NCBI GenBank assembly: GCA_016936395.1
Contig: JAFGXY010000025.1
Span: 142,318 to 206,317 of the forward strand
Reading direction: 5' to 3'
From: Paracoccaceae bacterium
GTDB lineage: Bacteria; Pseudomonadota; Alphaproteobacteria; Rhodobacterales; Rhodobacteraceae
DNA length: 64,000 bases
The notes below the pieces were generated by a model, which saw only the letters and a program-made list of their open reading frames with translations, ran no database searches and was not told the DNA's origin. Positions within the stretch are counted from its first letter, which is position 1, and each line of letters opens with the position of its first letter. The translations under genes and the position numbers were made by a program. Of the stretch, positions 24,856 through 34,371 are shown in pieces.

Positions 24856-27741
24856 ATGACAGGGAATACCCGGTCCATGTCCCTTGCCCTGATCGCTGCC
24901 CTGCCCTTTCTTGGCGCACTTCTGCCCGGCCTGATGATCCGCGCGGGCAAGAATGCCTGTGCAGGCGTTTCGGGCTTTGTCACCGCGCTGGCGCTTTTGT
25001 TGCTGGGGCTGAACGCCCCGGCCGTTTTGCGCGGCGAGGTGGTGCAGACCCGGATCGACTGGATCCCGTCGCTGGGGCTGAATGCGAACTTCTTTCTGGA
25101 CGGCTTGGGTCTGCTGTTTGCCGGGCTGATCCTGGGGATCGGACTGCTGATCATCCTTTATGCCCGGTTCTATCTGTCGAAATCCGACCCGATGGGGGAA
25201 TTCTACAGCTACCTCATGCTGTTCCAGGGCGCGATGGTGGGCATCGTGCTGTCTGACAACATCCTGCTTTTGCTGGTGTTCTGGGAGCTGACCTCGCTGT
25301 CTTCCTTCCTGCTGATCGGGTTCTGGAAGCACCTGCCCGAAGGCCGCCAAGGTGCGCGGATGGCACTGGCCGTCACCGGCGGCGGCGGGCTGGCAATGAT
25401 CGCGGGCATGCTGATCCTGGGCGGGATCGTCGGCAGCTATGACCTGACGGTGATCCTTGAAAACAAGGACGCCATCCAGTCCAGCGACTGGTATCTGCCG
25501 GCGCTGATCCTGATCCTGCTGGGCTGTTTCACCAAATCGGCGCAGTTTCCGTTCCATTTCTGGCTGCCGCACGCGATGGCCGCCCCGACGCCGGTTTCGG
25601 CCTATCTGCATTCGGCCACCATGGTGAAGGCGGGCCTGTTCCTGATGGCGCGGCTGTGGCCGGTGCTGGCGGGCACCGATGCGTGGTTCTACATCGTCGC
25701 CACCATCGGGCTGGTCACCATGGTGATGGCCGCCAAGATCGCTTTGTTCAAGGATGACCTCAAGGCGCTGCTGGCCTATTCCACCGTCAGCCACCTTGGT
25801 CTGATCACCATGCTTCTGGGCTTTGGCACCGTTGAGGCGGCGACGGTGGCGATGTTCCACATCCTCAACCACGCCACCTTCAAGGCCAGCCTGTTCATGA
25901 GCGCGGGGATCATCGACCACGAGGCGCACACCCGTGACCTGAAGCGTTTGGGCGGGTTGCGCACGCTGATGCCCATCACATTCGCAATTTCCATTGTTGC
26001 GGCGCTGTCGATGGCGGGCATTCCACCCCTGAACGGCTTCCTGTCGAAGGAATTGATGCTGGAAGAGGCCGCCCATACCGTTTGGGGCGGGTCGCCGTGG
26101 GTGCTGCCGGCGCTGGCCACCATCGGCGCGCTGTTGTCGGTCGCCTACAGTTTCCGTTTCATCGCGCACACCTTCCTTGGTCCGGTGCGCAACGATTACC
26201 CCCACACACCGCACGACCCCGGCTTTGGCCTGTGGGCAGCCCCGGCCTTTCTGGTGGCGCTGGTCATCGTGATCGGTCTGGCGCCGATGGGGGCCGCTGC
26301 CTGGCTGGTCAATGCGTCGGCCAGTGCGGCCACGGGCGAAGTCGTCACCGTCAAGATCAGCCATTGGCACGGGCTTTACGCCCCCGCGCTGTGGATGTCG
26401 CTGGCGGCCATTGGCGGCGGCCTGATGCTGCTGGGCCTGCACCCGCGGCTGATGGCACTGCGGGACGCCACGCCGCGCCCCGATGCCAAGCGGATTTTCG
26501 ATGCCATCATCGAGCCGATGGCCGCCCTGTCGGCCCGCATCACCGACGCGCTGCACGATGGCGCGCTGACCCGTTATGTCGGCATCGGCACGCTGGCCAT
26601 TGCCGCCGTGTCGTATTTCGCCTTCGAGTCCGGCACCCACGCGGCAGGCACCCGCGCCCTGATGCCGATCCACCCGGTGCCGACCCTTGGCTGGCTGGCG
26701 CTGGTGTCGGCGACGATTGCCATCGTGATCTATCACCGCAACCGCCTGCTGACGCTGGTGCTGGTCGGGATCATCGGCCTGATGATCTCGGTCGGGTTTG
26801 CCTATTTCTCAGCCCCCGACCTTGCGCTGACGCAAATCTTGGTCGAGGTGGCGACGGTCATCCTGATGCTGCTGGCGCTGAACTTCCTGCCCAAGACCAC
26901 GCCCAGGGAAAGCACGGCCGCGCGGCGTGGCTTTGACATCGGCGTGGCCGCAGTGGCGGGCGTCGGCATTGCGGCGCTGTCTTATGCGCTGATGACGCGC
27001 GACTTTGCCTTCCCGACGATTGCCGATTACCACATCGCCAATGCCAAACCCGAGGGTGGCGGCACCAACATCGTGAACGTCATTCTGGTCGATTTCCGCG
27101 GCTATGATACCTTTGGCGAAATCACCGTGCTGGGCATCGCCGCCATCGTGATCTTTGCGCTGACCGAGGCGCTTTTGCGCGCCGGCCCGGCCAATGACCG
27201 GCTGCTGGCCTGGCGACCCGATCAGCGCCGCGCAGGCGACCGGCACCCGATGATGCTGGTGGTGGCTACCCGGTTGATCCTGCCGATTGCGCTGATGGTG
27301 GGGGTGTTCATCTTCCTGCGCGGCCACAACCTGCCGGGCGGCGGTTTCATCGCCGGGCTTGTCGTGTCGATTGCGCTGGTGATGCAATACATGGCCTCGG
27401 GCTTTGCCTGGACAGCAGCACGGCAGAAGATTGATTATCACGCGCTGATTGCGTCAGGCGTGCTGATCGCGGCGGCCACCGGCATCGGGGCCTGGTTCAA
27501 CGGCATGCCGTTCATGACTTCGGATTACGGCTATGTGCACCTGTGGCCGTTGGAAGAGTTTGAACTGGCCACCGCCGCGCTGTTTGATCTGGGCGTGTTC
27601 CTGACCGTGCTGGGCGCGGTGATGCTGTCGCTGGCGTCGCTGTCGCGCATCGGCCTGCGCGCCGGTGAGACGGTAAATGCCCAGCCTTTCGACATCGACC
27701 CATCCGAAGGCCGCCGCCTTGAAACCGAGGAGGCCCGCTGA
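24856..27741 (+). CDS. mrpA: Mrp/Pha cation:proton antiporter subunit A, fused to subunit B
   Basis: A 961-residue multi-spanning membrane protein of the complex I-related antiporter family. The MrpA core has SDNILLLLVFWELTSLSSFLL, the TKSAQFPFHFWLPHAMAAPTPVS motif and LAYSTVSHLGLITM. The C-terminal part (about residue 800 onward: LRGHNLPGGGFIAGLV and LVMQYMASG) is the MrpB domain, so A and B are one protein, as in the PhaAB antiporters of alphaproteobacteria. It exports Na+ or K+ in exchange for protons as part of a seven-function complex. Start is ATG 24856 or 24877. Its stop overlaps the mrpC start by one base. Confidence 0.94.
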   Translation: MTGNTRSMSLALIAALPFLGALLPGLMIRAGKNACAGVSGFVTALALLLLGLNAPAVLRGEVVQTRIDWIPSLGLNANFFLDGLGLLFAGLILGIGLLIILYARFYLSKSDPMGEFYSYLMLFQGAMVGIVLSDNILLLLVFWELTSLSSFLLIGFWKHLPEGRQGARMALAVTGGGGLAMIAGMLILGGIVGSYDLTVILENKDAIQSSDWYLPALILILLGCFTKSAQFPFHFWLPHAMAAPTPVSAYLHSATMVKAGLFLMARLWPVLAGTDAWFYIVATIGLVTMVMAAKIALFKDDLKALLAYSTVSHLGLITMLLGFGTVEAATVAMFHILNHATFKASLFMSAGIIDHEAHTRDLKRLGGLRTLMPITFAISIVAALSMAGIPPLNGFLSKELMLEEAAHTVWGGSPWVLPALATIGALLSVAYSFRFIAHTFLGPVRNDYPHTPHDPGFGLWAAPAFLVALVIVIGLAPMGAAAWLVNASASAATGEVVTVKISHWHGLYAPALWMSLAAIGGGLMLLGLHPRLMALRDATPRPDAKRIFDAIIEPMAALSARITDALHDGALTRYVGIGTLAIAAVSYFAFESGTHAAGTRALMPIHPVPTLGWLALVSATIAIVIYHRNRLLTLVLVGIIGLMISVGFAYFSAPDLALTQILVEVATVILMLLALNFLPKTTPRESTAARRGFDIGVAAVAGVGIAALSYALMTRDFAFPTIADYHIANAKPEGGGTNIVNVILVDFRGYDTFGEITVLGIAAIVIFALTEALLRAGPANDRLLAWRPDQRRAGDRHPMMLVVATRLILPIALMVGVFIFLRGHNLPGGGFIAGLVVSIALVMQYMASGFAWTAARQKIDYHALIASGVLIAAATGIGAWFNGMPFMTSDYGYVHLWPLEEFELATAALFDLGVFLTVLGAVMLSLASLSRIGLRAGETVNAQPFDIDPSEGRRLETEEAR

Positions 27742-28091
27742 TGGAGATCCTTGTCGCCATTGCCCTTGGCCTGCTGACCTCGGCCGGGGTCTATCTGATC
27801 CTGCGCCAGCGGACGTTTCCGCTGATCGTCGGGCTGACGCTGCTGTCTTATGCGGTCAACGTCTTCATCTTTGCGGCGGGGCGTCTGGTGACCGGTCTGC
27901 CGCCGATCTATGACAAGGCCGCTGCCGGATACACCGACCCGCTGCCGCAGGCGCTGGTGCTGACGGCGATCGTGATTTCCTTTGGCATGACCGCGGTGAT
28001 CGTGATGATGGCCCTTGGCGCGTTTCTGGAAACAGGCGATGACAGGACCGACATGACCAAGACAGACCCGTCGGAAGGTGACACACCATGA
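27741..28091 (+). CDS. mrpC: Mrp antiporter subunit C (NuoK-like)
   Basis: A 116-residue protein with three membrane helices and NuoK-like character (SAGVYLILRQRTFPLIVGL, LSYAVNVFIFAAGR, ALVLTAIVISFGMTAVIV). The C-terminal 25 residues are acidic and soluble (TGDDRTDMTKTDPSEGD). Start and stop overlap the neighbours, so the subunit is translationally coupled to mrpA and mrpD. Confidence 0.94.
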   Translation: MEILVAIALGLLTSAGVYLILRQRTFPLIVGLTLLSYAVNVFIFAAGRLVTGLPPIYDKAAAGYTDPLPQALVLTAIVISFGMTAVIVMMALGAFLETGDDRTDMTKTDPSEGDTP

Positions 28092-29602
28092 TGGGCCATT
28101 GGGTCATTGCCCCGGTCATCCTGCCCGCCATTGTCGGGGCGGCCATCGTCTTGATGATGCGCCATGACCTTTTGTTGCAGCGGGTGTTTTCGCTGGCCTC
28201 CACCCTGGCCTTGCTGGGAATTTCAGTGGCGCTGCTGGTGGCCGCGTCGCACGAAGGCCCCGAGATGTATCGCCTGGGCAACTGGCCCGCGCCCTTTGGC
28301 ATCGTCCTGATGCTGGACAGGCTGTCGGCGCTGATGGTGACGCTGACCGCCGTTCTGGCGGTCTGTGTCCAGCTTTACGCCATCTCGACCGATTGGGACA
28401 CGCGGGGGCGGCACTTTCACGCGCTGTTCCAGTTTCAGGTGATGGGCATCGCCGGCGCGTTTCTGACCGGCGATGCCTTCAACCTGTTCGTGTTCTTCGA
28501 GGTGCTGCTGATCGCGTCCTATGGTCTGATGATCCACGGCGCGGGCCGCGACCGGTTGCGCGCCGGCGTGCAATATGTGGCCTTCAACCTTGTCGGATCG
28601 TCGCTGTTCCTGTTTGCCCTGGCCGCGATCTATTCGATCACCGGCACGTTGAACATTGCCGATCTGGCGGTCAAGGCGGCGGCCCTGCCCGAAGGCGATG
28701 CCGCGCTGTTCCGGGTGGCCGCCGTGATGCTGATGCTGGTGTTTGCCATCAAGGGCGCGCTGGTGCCCTTGCATTTCTGGTTGCCAGCCACCTATGCCCA
28801 TGCGCCCGGCCCGGTGGCGGCGCTGTTTGCGGTGATGACCAAGATCGGCGCCTATGCCGCGATCCGCTTTGGTGTGATGGTGCTGCCGCCGACAAACCCG
28901 GTCACCGGCAGCCTGATTGCCGACCTGATGCTGCCTGCCGCCCTGCTGACCCTGATCATCGGCGCGCTTGGCGTGTTGGGGGCGGGCACACTATCGCGCC
29001 TGTCGGCCTTTGCCGCCATCGCGTCGATGGGCACCGCTTTCATCGCGATTTCCGCCTTCACCCCGCAGGGCACGGCGGCGGCCTTGTATTACATCGTGCA
29101 TTCCACCCTTGCCGGGGCGGCGCTGTTCCTGATCACCGACCTTGTGGTAGACCGCCGCGCCCATGACCGGCTGACCGAGGCACTGCCGCCGATTGCCCAG
29201 GCCGGGCTGATTGCCGGGCTGTTCATGGCCGCGGCCATCGCAACCGCCGGGATGCCGCCGCTGTCGGGCTTTGTCGGCAAGCTTCTGGTGCTGGATGCGC
29301 TGCGGGGTCAGGCGGCGCTGGTCTGGTCGGTGATCCTTGTCACCTCGTTCCTGATCATCCTGGGGCTGGCGCGGGCGGGGTCCACCCTGTTCTGGAAAGA
29401 CCATGCCTCGGCCCCGCAAGGCGATGCGCCCGCGCACAAGGCTGAAGCGCTGTCGTTTGTGGCGGTGGGGATGCTGCTGTCGGGGCTGGTCTTGCACACC
29501 GTGCTGGCCGGTCCGATCCTGCATTGGATGGAAGTGACCGCAGCCGGGCTGCATGACCCCGGCGCCTATATCGCCGCCAACCAACTGCCAGAGGTGAAGT
29601 GA
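28088..29602 (+). CDS. mrpD: Mrp antiporter subunit D (NuoN/L-like)
   Basis: A 504-residue protein with about fourteen hydrophobic helices, homologous to antiporter-like subunits of complex I. Conserved features are VFFEVLLIASYGLMIHGAG with the glutamate of helix 5, FAIKGALVPLHFWLPATYAHAP and SAFAAIASMGTAFIAIS. It is thought to carry one of the proton or cation channels. It overlaps mrpC by four bases and is followed one base later by mrpE. Confidence 0.94.
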   Translation: MMGHWVIAPVILPAIVGAAIVLMMRHDLLLQRVFSLASTLALLGISVALLVAASHEGPEMYRLGNWPAPFGIVLMLDRLSALMVTLTAVLAVCVQLYAISTDWDTRGRHFHALFQFQVMGIAGAFLTGDAFNLFVFFEVLLIASYGLMIHGAGRDRLRAGVQYVAFNLVGSSLFLFALAAIYSITGTLNIADLAVKAAALPEGDAALFRVAAVMLMLVFAIKGALVPLHFWLPATYAHAPGPVAALFAVMTKIGAYAAIRFGVMVLPPTNPVTGSLIADLMLPAALLTLIIGALGVLGAGTLSRLSAFAAIASMGTAFIAISAFTPQGTAAALYYIVHSTLAGAALFLITDLVVDRRAHDRLTEALPPIAQAGLIAGLFMAAAIATAGMPPLSGFVGKLLVLDALRGQAALVWSVILVTSFLIILGLARAGSTLFWKDHASAPQGDAPAHKAEALSFVAVGMLLSGLVLHTVLAGPILHWMEVTAAGLHDPGAYIAANQLPEVK

Positions 29603-29603
29603 C

Positions 29604-30095
29604 ATGCTGCACCGCCTGTTCCCCCACCCGCTGCTGACTGTCCTTCTGGTGCTGACCTGGATGCTTTTGGTCAATCAGATCAAGCTGGGCAGTCTGGTAA
29701 TGGCGATGATCCTGGGCACTGCCATCCCACTTCTGACCGCGCCCTATTGGCCCAACCGTCCGATCGTGAAACGCATCCCCGCCTTTGCCGCCTATCTGCT
29801 GCTGGTGATCTGGGACATCATCATTGCCAACATTCAGGTGGCGAAAATCATTCTCTTCATGCGCGCCGGGGATATCAAATCCGCGTGGATCCCGGTGCCG
29901 ATTGATCTGAAAACACCCGAGGCGATTACCATGCTGGCAGGTACCATCACCATGACCCCCGGCACCGTGACCGCCGACATGTCGGCTTGCGGGCGGGTGC
30001 TGCTGATCCATTCGCTGCATGCGCCCGACCCCGATGCCATTCGCGACGACATCAAGGCCCGTTACGAGGCCCGCCTGAAAAGGATATTCGAATGA
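29604..30095 (+). CDS. mrpE: Mrp antiporter subunit E
   Basis: A 163-residue subunit with two to three N-terminal helices (LLTVLLVLTWMLLVNQIKLG and IPAFAAYLLLVIWDIIIANI) and a soluble C-terminal domain with the family signature ITMTPGTVTADM. It lacks a complex I counterpart and is required for full antiport in studied Mrp systems. Its TGA overlaps the mrpF ATG. Confidence 0.93.
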   Translation: MLHRLFPHPLLTVLLVLTWMLLVNQIKLGSLVMAMILGTAIPLLTAPYWPNRPIVKRIPAFAAYLLLVIWDIIIANIQVAKIILFMRAGDIKSAWIPVPIDLKTPEAITMLAGTITMTPGTVTADMSACGRVLLIHSLHAPDPDAIRDDIKARYEARLKRIFE

Positions 30096-30364
30096 TCCTG
30101 ACCTACGCTCTGGATTTCGCCTTCCTGTGCTTTGGCCTTGGGCTGGCGATGAACCTGTATCGGGTGTTTGTGGCCCCCGGTGTCACCGACCGCATTCTGG
30201 CGCTGGACACCATGGTGATCAACGTGATCGCACTGATCGTGCTTTATGGCATGCGCACCGGATCGGGGATCAACTTTGAAGCGGCCTTGCTGTTTGCCAT
30301 GACGGGCTTTGTCTCGACCGTGGCCTATTGCAAGTTCATCTTGCGCGGGGACATCATCGAATGA
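30092..30364 (+). CDS. mrpF: Mrp antiporter subunit F
   Basis: A 90-residue protein of three helices: CFGLGLAMNLYRVFVAPGV with the conserved Arg, DRILALDTMVINVIALIV, and FAMTGFVSTVAYCKFI. ATG 30092 overlaps the mrpE stop (ATGA), and the TGA overlaps the mrpG ATG in the same way. The longer open frame starting at 29987 is inside mrpE and is not the real start. Confidence 0.93.
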   Translation: MILTYALDFAFLCFGLGLAMNLYRVFVAPGVTDRILALDTMVINVIALIVLYGMRTGSGINFEAALLFAMTGFVSTVAYCKFILRGDIIE

Positions 30365-30768
30365 CCGGGGTGGAACAGATCGCGGAATACGTTATCGCAG
30401 GCCTGCTGGTCTTTGGCGGCATCTTTGCGGTGATCGGCAGCTTTGGTCTGCTGAAACTGCCGCAGATGATGCAGCGCCTGCATGCGCCGACCAAGGCCGC
30501 AACGCTGGGGGTCGGCTCGGCGCTGATTGCCTCGATGATCTATTTCCTTGTGTTTGAGGGCAAGATCAGCTGGCACGAACTGCTGATCACGCTGTTCTTG
30601 TTCCTGACAGCCCCGATCACCGCGACCTTCATCGCCAAGGCCCAGATGCACCGCACCCTGACCAAGGACGATGTGCCCCCCACCGGGGTCGGCACCGAAT
30701 GGGCCACCTTTGACCCGAATGTCACCAGCGTCGACCCGTACTTGCTGAACGACCGCGACCCCGTCTGA
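30361..30768 (+). CDS. mrpG: Mrp antiporter subunit G
   Basis: A 135-residue protein, three helices, with LLVFGGIFAVIGSFGLLKLP followed by MMQRLHAPTKAATLGVGS, the diagnostic MrpG motif. The C-terminal 40 residues are soluble. It is the last gene of the operon. Downstream, CCGGG-CTTG-CCCGG and flanking complementary G/C blocks around 30791-30824 could end transcription, although no T-run follows. Confidence 0.93.
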   Translation: MTGVEQIAEYVIAGLLVFGGIFAVIGSFGLLKLPQMMQRLHAPTKAATLGVGSALIASMIYFLVFEGKISWHELLITLFLFLTAPITATFIAKAQMHRTLTKDDVPPTGVGTEWATFDPNVTSVDPYLLNDRDPV

Positions 30769-30865
30769 AACCTGACCATCGGGTCAAGGATGCCCGGGGC
30801 CGGGCTTGCCCGGTCGGGCCGGGCGTGCCACATTGCGGCGGAACGTTCCCAGCCAAGGGCTTGCC

Positions 30866-31864
30866 GTGACCCCGCACATTGCCGACCTGCCCGCAACGGC
30901 ACCGCAGCTTCCGCAACTGACCCATGCCCGCAACCCCGGCATGGCGCTGGACCTTGATTGGCTGGCCTCGGTGCAGGCCAATACCTCGGCGATCGAGCGG
31001 CGCGCGGCCAGCATCGGTGGCAGACGGTCGGTGAAAAAGGACCACCAGGCGGCATGGCTGTGCAAGGCGGTGTCGCTGATCGACCTGACCACGCTGTCGG
31101 GCGACGACACGCCGGGCCGGGTGCAACGGCTGTGCGCCAAGGCGCGGGCCCCGGTGCGCGCCGACATGCTTGATGCCTTGGGCATGCAGGGGCTGACCGT
31201 CGGCGCGGTCTGCGTCTACCATGACATGGTGGAAACCGCCGTCCGCGCGCTGGAGGGCAGCCATATCCCGGTTGCGGCCGTGTCCACCGGCTTTCCGGCG
31301 GGTCTGTCGCCATGGCACCTGCGGCTGCAGGAAATCGGCGCAAGCGTGACGGCCGGCGCGCGCGAAATCGACATCGTCATCTCGCGCCGCCATGTGCTGA
31401 CCGGCAACTGGCAGGCGCTCTATGATGAAATGCGCGAGATGCGCGCCGCCTGCGGCGCGGCGCATGTCAAGGCGATCCTTGCCACGGGCGAGCTTGGCAC
31501 CCTGCGCAATGTCGCCCGGGCGTCGCTGGTCTGCATGATGGCCGGGGCCGATTTCATCAAGACCTCGACCGGCAAAGAGCCGGTGAATGCCACCCTGCCG
31601 GTCACCCTGACCATGATCCGCGCCATCCGCGACTACCAAGACCGCACCGGCATCAAGGTCGGCTACAAACCCGCAGGCGGCATATCCAAGGCCAAGGACG
31701 CGCTGCTGTATCTGGCATTGCTGAAGGATGAGCTTGGCAACGACTGGCTGCATCCCGATCTGATGCGCTTTGGCGCCTCCAGCCTGCTGGGCGATATCGA
31801 GCGCCAGCTTGAACACCACCTGACCGGCGCCTATTCCGCCGCCAACCGCCATCCGATGGGATGA
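30866..31864 (+). CDS. deoC: Deoxyribose-phosphate aldolase
   Basis: A 332-residue class I aldolase that cleaves 2-deoxyribose-5-phosphate to glyceraldehyde-3-phosphate and acetaldehyde. The Schiff-base lysine is K232 in ADFIKTSTGKE; other motifs are VCVYHDMVE, VSTGFPAGLSPWHLRLQEI, AREIDIVIS and KVGYKPAGGI with the second lysine. The GTG at 30866, preceded by AAGGG, fits the family start; the frame is open from 30806. It belongs to the longer DeoC type rather than the 220-residue E. coli-like short type. The dehydrogenase gene downstream could remove the acetaldehyde. Confidence 0.92.
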   Translation: MTPHIADLPATAPQLPQLTHARNPGMALDLDWLASVQANTSAIERRAASIGGRRSVKKDHQAAWLCKAVSLIDLTTLSGDDTPGRVQRLCAKARAPVRADMLDALGMQGLTVGAVCVYHDMVETAVRALEGSHIPVAAVSTGFPAGLSPWHLRLQEIGASVTAGAREIDIVISRRHVLTGNWQALYDEMREMRAACGAAHVKAILATGELGTLRNVARASLVCMMAGADFIKTSTGKEPVNATLPVTLTMIRAIRDYQDRTGIKVGYKPAGGISKAKDALLYLALLKDELGNDWLHPDLMRFGASSLLGDIERQLEHHLTGAYSAANRHPMG

Positions 31865-31901
31865 AAATGCCAACCGCCCAGGCTGTTGCACCGCCGGATT
31901 T

Positions 31902-31970
31902 GGGTATTTGGGCCAAGAGGAAACCCGTAACGATTTCCTCTTGGCAAAAATACCCCCGCCGGAGGCCCAC
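31902..31970. repeat. Hairpin repeat between deoC and ALDH16 gene
   Basis: Arms GCCAAGAGGAAA (31912-31923) and TTTCCTCTTGGC (31934-31945) pair perfectly over 12 bases with a ten-base loop. The flanks GGGTATTT and AAATACCCCC extend the pairing with small interruptions. CCCGCCGGAGG follows. A near-identical element is at 46165-46224 and a half copy at 16186-16208. It may act as a partial terminator between the two genes. Confidence 0.75.
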
Positions 31971-32026
31971 GGCCAGCCACACATCCCGCCAAAGACTTGG
32001 AAGCCTGCTTTTGAAAGGACCGACCC

Positions 32027-34369
32027 GTGACATCTGTGCGCGACATCTTTGACAGCATGTCCTACGGACCCGCTCCTGAAAGCAATGCCGAGGCTTTGGC
32101 CTGGCTTGCAAAGCACGGTCCCAGCTTTGGTCATTTCATCGACGGCAGTTTTACCGCGCCAGACGCCCCTTTCGACACAAAGAACCCGGCGACCGGCGAG
32201 GTCTTGGCACGGGTCAGCCAAGGCACGGCCATCTCGGTGGATGCGGCCGTCAAGGCGGCCCACCGTGCCCAGCCGAAATGGGCCGCCCTGCCCGGCCACA
32301 AGCGCGCGCAATACCTTTACGCCCTCGCCCGCCTTGTGCAGAAACACAGCCGCCTGCTCGCGGTGCTGGAAACCATGGACAACGGCAAGCCGATCCGCGA
32401 GGCCCGCGACATTGACGTGCCGCTGGTGGCGCGGCATTTTTCCTACCACGCGGGCCTTGCGCAACTGCTGGCGTCCGAATTGCCGGGGATGGAGCCCCTC
32501 GGCGTCTGCGGCGCCATCATCCCGTGGAACTTTCCCTTGCTGATGCTGGCCTGGAAGGTGGCCCCGGCGCTTGCGGCTGGCAACACGGTGGTCCTGAAGC
32601 CCGCCGAATACACCCCCCTGACCGCGCTTCTGTTTGCCGAGATCAGCCGCGAGGCGGGCCTGCCGCCGGGCGTGCTGAACATCGTCACCGGCGATGGCGA
32701 GACCGGGGCGGCGCTGGTAGCCCACCCTCGGGTGGACAAGATCGCGTTTACCGGGTCCACCGAGGTCGGGCGCAAGATCCGGGCTGCCACCGCTGGCACC
32801 GGCAAGGCGCTGACCTTGGAGTTGGGCGGCAAGTCGCCCTATATCGTGTTTGACGACGCCGATCTGGACAGCGCGGTGGAAGGGCTGGTCGATGCGATCT
32901 GGTTCAATCAGGGGCAGGTCTGCTGTGCCGGCTCGCGCCTGCTGGTGCAAGAAGGCATCGCCGACCGGTTTCATGACAAGCTGAAGCGCCGGATGGACGG
33001 GCTGCGCATCGGCGACCCCTTGGACAAGTGCATCGACGTGGGCGCGATGGTAGACCCGGTGCAGCTTGACGCGGTCACCCGTCTGGTCGATGCGTCCGAG
33101 GGGCAGGTTTACCGCGCCGCCACGCCGGTGCCGCAGGGCTGCTTTTATCCGCCGACGCTGATCACCGGTCTTTCGGCGGCTTCAACCCTGATGCAAGAGG
33201 AAATCTTCGGCCCGGTACTGGTCAGCATGACCTTCCGCACCCCTGCCGAGGCGGTGGAACTGGCCAACAACAGCCGCTACGGGCTGGCGGCGACGGTGTG
33301 GACCGAGAACATCAACCTTGCGCTGGACATGGCTCCCAAACTGCGCGCCGGGGTGGTCTGGATCAACGCGACCAACCTGTTCGACGCCGCCGCCGGTTTT
33401 GGCGGGCTGCGCGAGTCCGGCTTTGGCCGTGAGGGGGGATGGGAGGGCCTGCTTGCCTATCTGCGCCCCGCAGGCAAGGCTGCCGCGCTGAAACCCGTGC
33501 CCGCGATGCCGGAACCGAAAACGGCCAGGGTCGAGGGGCTGGACCGCACCGCCAAGCTGTTTGTCGGCGGCAAGCAGGCGCGGCCCGATGGCGGTTATTC
33601 CAAGCCGGTTTTTGGACCAAAGGGCGCGCTGCTGGGCCATGTGGGCTTTGGCAACCGCAAGGACATTCGCAACGCGGTCGAGGCCGCCCATGCCGCAAAA
33701 GGCTGGGCCCGCACGACCGCGCACAACCGCGCGCAAATCCTGTTCTACATCGCCGAAAACCTGTCGGCCCGCGCGCCTGAATTTGCCGCCCGCTTGCAGG
33801 CCATGACCGGCCGCGATGGCCATGCCGAGGTTGAGGCCACGATTGCCCGGCTGTTCACCTATGCCGCCTGGGCCGACAAGTTTGACGGCGCGGTGAAAGC
33901 GGTGCCGATGCGCGGCGTGGCTTTGGCGATGAATGAGCCTTGCGGCGTGATCGGCGCGCTCTGCCCTGACGAGGCGCCGCTGCTTGGCCTGATCTCGGTG
34001 ATGGCCCCGGCCATCGCCATGGGCAACACCTGCGTTCTGGTGCCAAGCGAGCCGCTCCCGCTGTCGGCTACCGATTTCTATCAGGTGCTGGAAACCTCGG
34101 ACCTGCCCGGCGGTGTGGTGAACATCGTGACGGGCAGCCATGCCGAGCTTGCCAAGCCCCTGGCAAGCCACATGGATGTCGATGCCGTGTGGTGCTTTTC
34201 CTCGTCCGACCTGTCAAGAACCATCGAAGCGGAAGCTGCCGGAAACCTGAAACGCACTTGGGTCAACCACGCACGGACGCAGGACTGGTTCGGGGCGCAA
34301 GGGGAAGGCCGCGCCTTCCTGCGCCACGCGACCGAGGTGAAAACCGTCTGGGTGCCCTACGGCGAGTAA
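32027..34369 (+). CDS. ALDH16-type two-domain aldehyde dehydrogenase
   Basis: A 780-residue protein with two aldehyde dehydrogenase domains in tandem. Domain 1 (about residues 1-490) is complete: PWNFPLLMLAWKVAPALAAG, the catalytic glutamate in LTLELGGKSP, catalytic Cys299 in FNQGQVCCAGSR and EEIFGPVL. Domain 2 (about 505-780) keeps the Rossmann-like half (FVGGKQARPDGGYSKPVFG, PCGVIGALCPDEAPLLGLI) but ends without a catalytic cysteine segment. This is the architecture of bacterial ALDH16 enzymes, in which the second domain is structural. GTG 32027 follows AAAGGAC. The pairing with deoC suggests oxidation of acetaldehyde to acetate, which is inference. Confidence 0.9.
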   Translation: MTSVRDIFDSMSYGPAPESNAEALAWLAKHGPSFGHFIDGSFTAPDAPFDTKNPATGEVLARVSQGTAISVDAAVKAAHRAQPKWAALPGHKRAQYLYALARLVQKHSRLLAVLETMDNGKPIREARDIDVPLVARHFSYHAGLAQLLASELPGMEPLGVCGAIIPWNFPLLMLAWKVAPALAAGNTVVLKPAEYTPLTALLFAEISREAGLPPGVLNIVTGDGETGAALVAHPRVDKIAFTGSTEVGRKIRAATAGTGKALTLELGGKSPYIVFDDADLDSAVEGLVDAIWFNQGQVCCAGSRLLVQEGIADRFHDKLKRRMDGLRIGDPLDKCIDVGAMVDPVQLDAVTRLVDASEGQVYRAATPVPQGCFYPPTLITGLSAASTLMQEEIFGPVLVSMTFRTPAEAVELANNSRYGLAATVWTENINLALDMAPKLRAGVVWINATNLFDAAAGFGGLRESGFGREGGWEGLLAYLRPAGKAAALKPVPAMPEPKTARVEGLDRTAKLFVGGKQARPDGGYSKPVFGPKGALLGHVGFGNRKDIRNAVEAAHAAKGWARTTAHNRAQILFYIAENLSARAPEFAARLQAMTGRDGHAEVEATIARLFTYAAWADKFDGAVKAVPMRGVALAMNEPCGVIGALCPDEAPLLGLISVMAPAIAMGNTCVLVPSEPLPLSATDFYQVLETSDLPGGVVNIVTGSHAELAKPLASHMDVDAVWCFSSSDLSRTIEAEAAGNLKRTWVNHARTQDWFGAQGEGRAFLRHATEVKTVWVPYGE

Positions 34370-34371
34370 GA

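Noticed and set aside
23431..26736. A 1101-codon open frame on the minus strand across frcR and mrpA
   Set aside because: It is antisense to two clear genes, is rich in His, Gln, Arg and Gly as expected from GC-rich shadow frames, and has no known motif.
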